From contig LR990039.1 in the NCBI GenBank assembly GCA_905147135.1, positions 29,447,708 to 29,511,707 on the forward strand: a stretch of DNA of 64,000 nt, in the 5' to 3' direction. Positions 57,692-64,000 of this stretch are shown piece by piece. Within the stretch, counting starts at the first letter, position 1, and the number at the start of each line of letters is the position of its first letter. A program made the position numbers and the translations under genes. The notes under the pieces are model-generated. The model had not been told where the DNA came from, searched no databases, and saw nothing but the letters and a program-made list of their open reading frames with translations. Source of the DNA: Blastobasis lacticolella. Lineage: Eukaryota > Arthropoda > Insecta > Lepidoptera > Blastobasidae.

Positions 57692-59058
57692 CTGTAACAA
57701 ATTAACAATAATATTAGAATCATGTATATTGTGATGTTAACAATTGTACTATCAAACAATATGAATTTTATTGTGACCCACTGTTCATATTGTGGAGAAT
57801 GATCTGTAGTGGGTCAGGATGCAAAAGGTTTGACTGTACATGGCAGGGTGGTTATACCGTCACAGCACTATCTATAAATGACCCCATTAATCCAGCCACT
57901 CGGCCAGAGATGTATACAGAAGAACACGTTACATTCAAGTTACAAATAGCTTAAAATGTAATATAAACTCTGTAAAAGCAGACTTACTATCAAAATATGA
58001 AAGTCACAGAAGGAAATACCAAATAACTGTTTTCAAGTGTTACAAAATCATGAATTTTATTTTCCATTCAATTATAAAGTTGTTTCTTTGGAATGAAAAA
58101 TGTTAAATACTGAACATTTTTCTTATTATAATATTTGTTTCCGATCAATATTTGGAGCATAAATCAATAACATCTGATTTATGTTAGTTCCTATACAAAT
58201 AGGTATCTACTAATTAATTTTACCTTATCTGGCTTTGGTTTATCTGGGAATTTTGAGGCAGCGACTAAGAATATATCAGGGTGAGGCTTTCCTCTTCTGA
58301 CCTCTGGTTCAGACGAGCCAAATGTCTTGTGATCGAACAACGAAAATATCTCCGAGTGACGAGCTGCCTTCAGAAGATAACTTGATTCACTAGAACTTGT
58401 AGCAAGACCAATGGGAATTTTATGGCGGTGAAGGTGTTCTATAACCTTCTTTGCTCCTGGAAAAATAAATATGTATTGGCAAATGGAAATCACATTTTAT
58501 TATTACTTTTTTAATACATAATTGTATCTTTTTGGCTACATAATGGAAAGTGGTTTTCATAAACGTGTTTTGGAGCAGGAGATACCAAAAACCATAATAA
58601 TTCGAATAGTCCTGTAAACAATTTCACTCACAGCTAACTTCCTAGCCTCCATAAAGATTGCTTAGAAGTGTAAGTTAAATGTTATGTCTACCTGGCATCA
58701 ATTGTGCTTCAGGAAATAAAGCTTCAAACTCCTTAGCACTTTTTTGCACGAACTCGTCAACAGTCATTGGAAGCTGAAATTCGTCTATGACGCGTGAAGC
58801 CGTCTCCAGAGATTGAAGTCCCATCAGCTTCACTTTCAATTCAAATGTGTAAGTTTTACCGTATGGAGTCAGCAGATTCTGGAACGCTATTGTGTACAGG
58901 TCCTCTGTATCTACAATGAATTATTTATTTAAATAAAAACATGCTAAAAATTTAGTGAGAACTGCAATAGTAGGTATTCTATCTATTTAGCAATTAGCCT
59001 TACTCAATATCAAACCATCCATGTCGAACAATACATGTGTAACCGGAGAAAATTCCAT
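57518..59058 (-). CDS. HAD phosphatase C, HDHD1 / pseudouridine-5'-phosphatase-like, 4 exons
   Basis: Exons 59058-59004, 58910-58692, 58456-58224 and 57691-57518; introns of 93, 235 and 532 bp, all GT-AG. 226 residues, one fewer than A and B. HAD motifs: FDMDGL (Asp12, Asp14), ATSSS, Lys148 (VRRGKPHP), FEDAVNG (Asp175). Its compact introns contrast with gene B and show that B was expanded by insertions. The closest relative in the window is B (shared [28 protein letters not shown]). Predicted cytosolic phosphatase of small phosphorylated nucleoside or sugar compounds. Confidence 0.9.
58224..58456 (-). CDS. Phosphatase C exon 3: motifs II and III
   Basis: Acceptor TTTCCAG, donor AAG|GTAAAA. 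GLATSSSESSY and VRRGKPHPDIF. Confidence 0.9.
58692..58910 (-). CDS. Phosphatase C exon 2: cap domain
   Basis: Acceptor CATTGTAG, donor G|GTAGAC. NTEDLYTIAF to AQLMPG, 72 whole codons. Confidence 0.9.
59004..59058 (-). CDS. Phosphatase C exon 1: motif I
   Basis: [18 protein letters not shown] plus one base, donor A|GTAAGG. Confidence 0.9.
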
Positions 59059-59744
59059 GTTGTAAGTAATCTTAACTTTTCCCTGATTTAACTATTTGGT
59101 TTAATGTAATTGTACTTAAATTATTACTAGAATTTATAGTTTCCCGCTGATCCTAGCTGACACTGCAACACGTGCCACAACACAACCAAAGAGGTTAAAA
59201 CACAACGTTTACGATAACGAATGACACCTATAATAATCATGGACTTATCATATCTACAGAACACATAACTCTCCGAAATTGCAATTGCGAAAAGCATTCT
59301 TATTTTAATAAAATATTGTCTATTTTGCTTTGTCATGGGGTACAGAGGCTAATCCGAGCCGAGAGGGACAGCGAGAAGTCGAGAACGGAGGCGGCGTGTC
59401 CCGCTCTTTTATCTTGCCAGACTAAAAAAAGTCGTTCATTAAAAGTTTGTGCTCCAATTAGTCCATGAAATCTCGCTCTTTCTACACCTTTGTTTTGTAA
59501 AATTGTACGTTTGTCATCCCTGTATTTATTTATTATGCATTAAAAAATTTACTTACAATATTATAAACCATGAAACCATTATTTTTAGTTCTACTGGTTA
59601 CTCTTTGAAATTGTCATGGTTGTGTGACAGCTATGTTCGAATTTGTATTTTCGCAATCATTCAAAATGGTAAAAAGGGTTGTATTCGATCTTGTCGGAGT
59701 GAATCGTATGGTGGTTGCGGTATACAGAGTGTTACATAATATAC

Positions 59745-59990
59745 TAGTGGACCCGGCGCGAATTCGTTCGCGTAGCGTACTAACCCTACACCACCCTACC
59801 CGTTTAAAAAAAAAAAGAATAAAAAGTATCCTATGTCCGTCTCCTAGTTCTAAGCTACCTCCCCACAAATTACAAAAGTATAAAAGGTATCTTATATCCG
59901 TCTCTTAGTTCTAAGCTACCTCCCCACAAATTTTCAGCCAAATCGGTTCAACCGTTCTTGAGTTATAAAAAGTGTAACTAACACGACTTT
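59745..59990. repeat. Helitron-like Lepidoptera repeat, reverse orientation
   Basis: Starts A-CTAG-TGGACCCGGCGCG, the inverse of the 3' end at 27281. It runs to 'ggttcaaccgttcttgagttataaaaagtgtaac'. A 50-bp stretch ('tatccgtctc(c/t)tagttctaagctacctccccacaaa') is duplicated at 59836-59874 and 59896-59931. Confidence 0.6.
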
Positions 59991-60017
59991 CTTTTATATA
60001 TTTCTTTTATTTTATAT

Positions 60018-60062
60018 ATAACTGGATGGAGTGCTAAACGTATTAAAACGATAGGTGCAATT
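60018..60062 (+). mobile_element. Half copy of the 172-bp palindromic MITE
   Basis: 'aactggatggagtgctaaacgtatt(a)aaacgataggt(g)caatta' equals the left arm of 29706-29877 with few changes. The terminal 25 bp and the whole second arm are missing. Confidence 0.65.
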
Positions 60063-60861
60063 ATTTTTTTCATGTGTGGTGTAGGTAGGTAGAAAATGAC
60101 TATCGAAATTTTGCTTACTATCCATTTGTTTGGTGTAAAGTTTATTTCATTTATTTTTATTGTTCTAAATTAAGTTCATCTCAAGTATACATTAATCCAA
60201 ATTGTATTTGATAGGTATTACCTACCATAATATATTTTGGTTAACTACATTTAGTTAAATACTTGCTTTATCATTGATTAATTGGGGACAGATTGAATTT
60301 CTAAAATCGGTTGATGACGCCTTGTAGGAAAATTAGAGTTGTACATCATCAATATCCGTGGATCACTTATAACATTAAATTGATGATGAAGGTTCGTGAT
60401 GACGCACAGAAAATGGCGCGGGCATCAGGCCAGGAGTCGCATATTAAGTATTACAAGGAGCTTAAGCGTAACGTGGAGCAAGCACTTTACAGGGAAAAAA
60501 AAGCGTACTATGACCAGTATGTCAATATGCAGTTGAGCAATCCTAAAGTTATGTGGAAGCACATCAAACGAAACGTTCGTATTGGAAATGAGTTAGACCC
60601 AGGGGTGGGAGTTCTTGGGACGCCTGATGCTTTAAACGAACACTTCCTTACGGTGCCAGGCAACTCCCGGGCTTTATTATCGCAATTAGAGTACTTTCAG
60701 CAGAATTGTGGCGTGAATGGCTCTTTCAGTCTACGCCAAGTTGAGCAGTGGGAGGTGCTCAAGGTTATCAGGTCACTGAAATCCAATGCTGTAGGATCGG
60801 ATGGAATTTCACTGGACATGATATTAATGACTTTATCCCATACATTGCCGATTATTACTTG

Positions 60862-61321
60862 TGTGGCTACCGTATTGTATTCGTATAAAAGTCGTGAAAC
60901 TCGTGTTCTATAATAAATAGAACGAATGCGTATTTAGCCACAGAGAGCGTATTGTCATGAAACTCAGGATTGCGTTCTGAAAAGAACGACTTGTCTTCGA
61001 TTGTTCTTCACGCCACGGAGCCCCAGCGCAGCTTCAGAAGACCACCGGAGTTCGCCGCCGCTGTAGTCGCCACCGTGCGCGCCGAGCTTCCTCCGATGTG
61101 CTGTCCCTCGATGCGCCGGCCAAATGGGCGTCCGCCGCTCTGCGCCTCCTATTTATAGCGGCACCACACCGGCGCGCGGCGTGGTGGGGGAAGCTATCTC
61201 GCGGCGGGCTTTCCCATTGGTCAATGCAAATAGCTTTTAACTAGATCAATCACACAAGTTTAGGTAGTACGTATTTGTAAATATAGTTAGGCACATTTTC
61301 TGATAATATATCCATTCCACA
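60862..61321 (-). mobile_element. 460-bp solo LTR of an LTR retrotransposon
   Basis: Begins TGTGG and ends CCACA; flanked by CTTG on both sides (60858-60861, 61322-61325). Removing it joins the LINE frame exactly. The minus strand looks like the sense orientation: octamer ATTTGCAT (61231-61224), CCAAT (61220-61216) and TATA (CTATAAATAG, 61158-61149) follow in order. A 4-bp duplication fits Gypsy-type elements. No internal genes remain, so the full element recombined out. Confidence 0.8.
61149..61231 (-). promoter_or_regulatory. LTR promoter: octamer, CCAAT and TATA boxes
   Basis: On the minus strand ATTTGCAT, then 3 bases later CCAAT, then about 57 bases on CTATAAATAG. Downstream is a GC-rich leader (61145-61000). 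This is a textbook pol II promoter layout and could drive transcription toward lower coordinates. Confidence 0.5.
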
Positions 61322-62318
61322 CTTGTCTACGGAGTTTAACTAATCCTACTACTCAAGACCTCCAAACTTGTATAATAAATAGGTCTATTGAGAGCGGCAT
61401 ATTTCCGAGGTTTTGGAAACAGGCCATAATAAAACCTATTCCAAAAAAGTCTTGTCCACAATCTTTAAATGACTTGAGACCTGTGAGCATTCTCTAATGT
61501 GCTTCTAAAATACTGGAGAAAATTGTAGCGGACCAGCTGAGACAATATTTAGATGCAAATGGGATAATTCCGGAATATCAGTCTGGGTTCAGAAGGGGTC
61601 ACAGTACCGCGACGGCGATGTTGCGAGTAGTGGACGATATATTGACGGCTAGGGACAGGGGGGAGGCTACATTGCTAACATTACTAGATTTTTCACGGGC
61701 GTTCGATTGTGTCAATGTTCCTCTGCTTATTGCGAAACTCCATTATTACGGTTTCAGTGAGACAACAATCAATTGGTTTCAGAGTTATTTCACAGAGAGG
61801 TTGCAATGCGTGGAAGTGGTGGGTGATGATAGTGGATCCACAGTTAGGTCGGAAACACGACAATTGAGTAGGGGGGTACCACAGGGCTCTATATTAGGAC
61901 CTATTTTGTTTGCTATTTATAGTGCAGATGTCATTAGCCACATACATCATGCAAAATATCACATTTATGCTGATGATATACAAATTTATGTTAATTGTAA
62001 GCCGAATGAGATAAGTGACGCGGTGTGTAGGTTGAATTACGATCTGGAACAAATTGTGCGATGGTCAGAGAATAACTCACTTGTTCTCAACGGAAGTAAG
62101 ACTAAATATATGATACTGGGGTCTAAAACCGCAGTGGAAAAAGTTAAGAATGGTATAACCAATATTTACATTCGCAATGAGCCGGTGGAACGTGTCAGTG
62201 AAGCTAGGAATCTGGGCCTTCTTTTCGATGAGGAACTGAAGTTTCAGAAACATATCATTAATACTGTTAGCAATTGCTTCTACAGGCTGAAGGTTCGCCC
62301 CTATTTAACCACAAAGAA

Positions 62319-62679
62319 GAAGAGAGGTAGGGCATAGCGGGGTATCTCGTTCGAATTGGAGCCGCCCGACTGGGGAAGTACCTCCACCTTACAGAATATC
62401 GCAGCTAAATAATACTCTTTTAAATAGTATTGTGTTTCTGCCGGTGAGTAAGGTTTCCAGTGCTCCATGGGGTGGGGATTTGGGGAACCGTGGCTTTGGC
62501 AGTGGAGTGGCATTTGCTTTTTGCTGCCAGAGCAACGTGTTATAGAGGTGGGCAACGCATTAGCGATACTCTTGGTGTTGCTAATGTCTATAGGCAGTGG
62601 TGACCACTTTCCATCAGGTGGCCCGCTTGCCTGTTTGCCTACCGTATGACATAAAAAAATAAAAAAAATAAAAAAAAAC
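62319..62679 (+). mobile_element. LINE 3' end inserted in the LINE ORF
   Basis: Starts near 'gagaggtagggcatagc', carries 'ttccagtgctccatggggtgggg', 'agtggtgaccactttccatcaggtggcccgc' and ends with (ATAAAAAAA)n at 62650-62679. The tail matches 17570-17640 and the first part 1685-1850. No clear duplication. Confidence 0.7.
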
Positions 62680-63470
62680 ATGAGAGTTAAGCTTTGTGAT
62701 TCGCTAATTTTATCCAAGTTTAACTACATGGACGTAGTATACGGTCCTTGTATTTTGAAGCAAACACATAATAAGATACAGAGAGTCCAAAACGCTTGTG
62801 CTAGGTTCTGCTTCGACATACCACCCCGCTCGCATGTGACTCCGTATTTAAACAAGGCTAAAGTTTTAAAAATGAGCGCAAGGCAGTATGTGCACTTTGC
62901 GACGATGTTGTTTGGAGTTGTGAGATACCAGTTTCCGTCTTACCTAGCTTCAAAGTTATGTTGGTCGCGAGACAATAACCAGTACGGAACTCGGGCTAGC
63001 AGCTATTTGATGACCGTACCGAAACATCGTACAAGTGCATTTCAGCGTAGTTTCAAGTATGCTTCAGCCAAGGTATGTAATGATCTTCCACCTTCTATTC
63101 GGTCCCTAAAAACATTGTACGGGTTCAAGAATAAATTAAAAGTACATGTGATGAGGGCACAAGTAGATTCGTAATAAGCATCGACATACCGTGACATGGG
63201 AGGATGCTGCGGAGAATCACTTGTCCTGAAGCTTGGGTCACTGTTCACTGGACACTACATGAATTAATTAATTATTCTTTCTTTATTTTTTAAATTTTTT
63301 TTTAGACATACCCACAATTATATTAATTTGTAAATTTTAATCCTTAATTTCAAAATATTTATCTACTGGACATTATATTTTTTATGCTATTGTAACATAC
63401 TAGGGTAATATTGCACCACACATATAATTTACTTGGACATTACATCTATTTATAATATTATTTTATTTAA

Positions 63471-64000
63471 TTTTTTTACAACACTTGGATCGACTTCTTT
63501 ATGTTGGCGGACGTAACTACTGGAAAACTCCTCATTATTGTTCTAGGCTAAGACCCCGTTTCTGAAACGTATGTCAAATCATTGATTAGCTAAAAAACTG
63601 TCACATTTAACGAGCTGTTAAACCACCGTGGGTTTCTGAAAGGCCAATCAATCTAAAATTAGCTAATCGACTATTAACAGGTGATAAATATTTTCGTCTG
63701 GCTACCCCTGCTAAAATCAGTCACATTTATTTATTTTATTTATTTTATTTTATTTATTTCCATACAGTTTAACAGCAACATTAAACATTCATTCTTCACT
63801 CATATATGTTTTGTTTCTGTCTAACGCATTGATTTGTCTCTGTCCTTTGCGGCCTTTTGAAGCCAAAATCTAATGTGATATTCACAGATGTTCAACTTTT
63901 AGATGAAACTGATAGCGATTGTATAGTTTTCGTGTAAAATAGAAAATAGTCGAAAAAATATACAAAGCGAGAAAAGAGAACTTATAACAATGTTTATGTT
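63471..64000. other. No feature recognised to the window end
   Basis: AT-rich, with a (ATTT)n stretch at 63725-63765 typical of LINE or SINE tails in this window. Confidence 0.3.

Larger units (their letters stand above)
60285..63470 (+). mobile_element. LINE (non-LTR retrotransposon) ORF2, CR1/Jockey-like group, broken
   Basis: Linker and start of reverse transcriptase at 60311-60860 (RQVEQWEVLKVIRSLKSNAVGSDG). It continues after the LTR at 61326 (INRSIESGIFPRFWKQAIIK, PIPKKSCPQSLNDLRPVSIL then a stop near 61497). The main palm at 61618-62318 has LLDFSRAFDCV and YADD (61966-61977); the C-terminal part is 62680-63174, with a 3' UTR to about 63470. The 5' end with the endonuclease is missing. 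It is split by a solo LTR and by another LINE's 3' end. Clade placement uncertain. Confidence 0.8.

Overview
This is nuclear DNA of an insect, very probably a moth or butterfly. The genes are AT-rich and interrupted by GT-AG introns. The DNA between and inside them is packed with repeats typical of Lepidoptera: tRNA-headed SINEs, R1-, RTE- and CR1/Jockey-like LINE ends, small Helitron-like elements ending in CTAG, a maT-type mariner and many short inverted-repeat elements. There is nothing prokaryotic here (no operons, ribosome binding sites or CRISPR). The species cannot be named from the sequence alone.

Left part (4.0-15.0 kb, minus strand): one complete cytochrome P450 gene of eight exons and 496 codons. 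All seven introns are GT-AG and their phases join. It has the C-helix WxxxR, the I-helix AGxET, the K-helix ExxR and the haem cysteine motif. It most resembles CYP314A1 (shade), the ecdysone 20-hydroxylase of the moulting-hormone pathway. Its introns hold several small mobile elements, including two 65-69 bp elements with perfect 8-bp target duplications.

Middle part (15-41 kb): no cellular gene is recognised. It is a repeat field of LINE 3' ends, SINEs, MITEs and a 949-bp hAT-type element containing a LINE fragment. The most striking object is a 2.5-kb foldback-like palindrome (28866-31382) with 16-bp tandem repeats at both ends and a target duplication.

Right part (42-59 kb): three paralogous HAD-family phosphatase genes of the HDHD1 / pseudouridine-5'-phosphatase (Gs1-like) type. 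Gene A is on the plus strand; genes B and C are on the minus strand. All have four exons, of 55, 219, 233 and 177 (174 in C) bases, so they arose by duplication of one intron-containing gene. The 6.2-kb second intron of gene B contains a separate two-exon MADF-BESS gene on the same strand, and the intron of that gene contains a decayed maT (DD37D) mariner on the opposite strand.

Far right (60.3-63.5 kb): a decayed LINE reverse transcriptase (YADD present) split by a 460-bp solo LTR with a 4-bp target duplication and by the 3' end of another LINE.

How the genes relate: the P450 and the phosphatases show no functional link. Their shared feature is an intron and intergenic landscape built by successive, nested transposon insertions.
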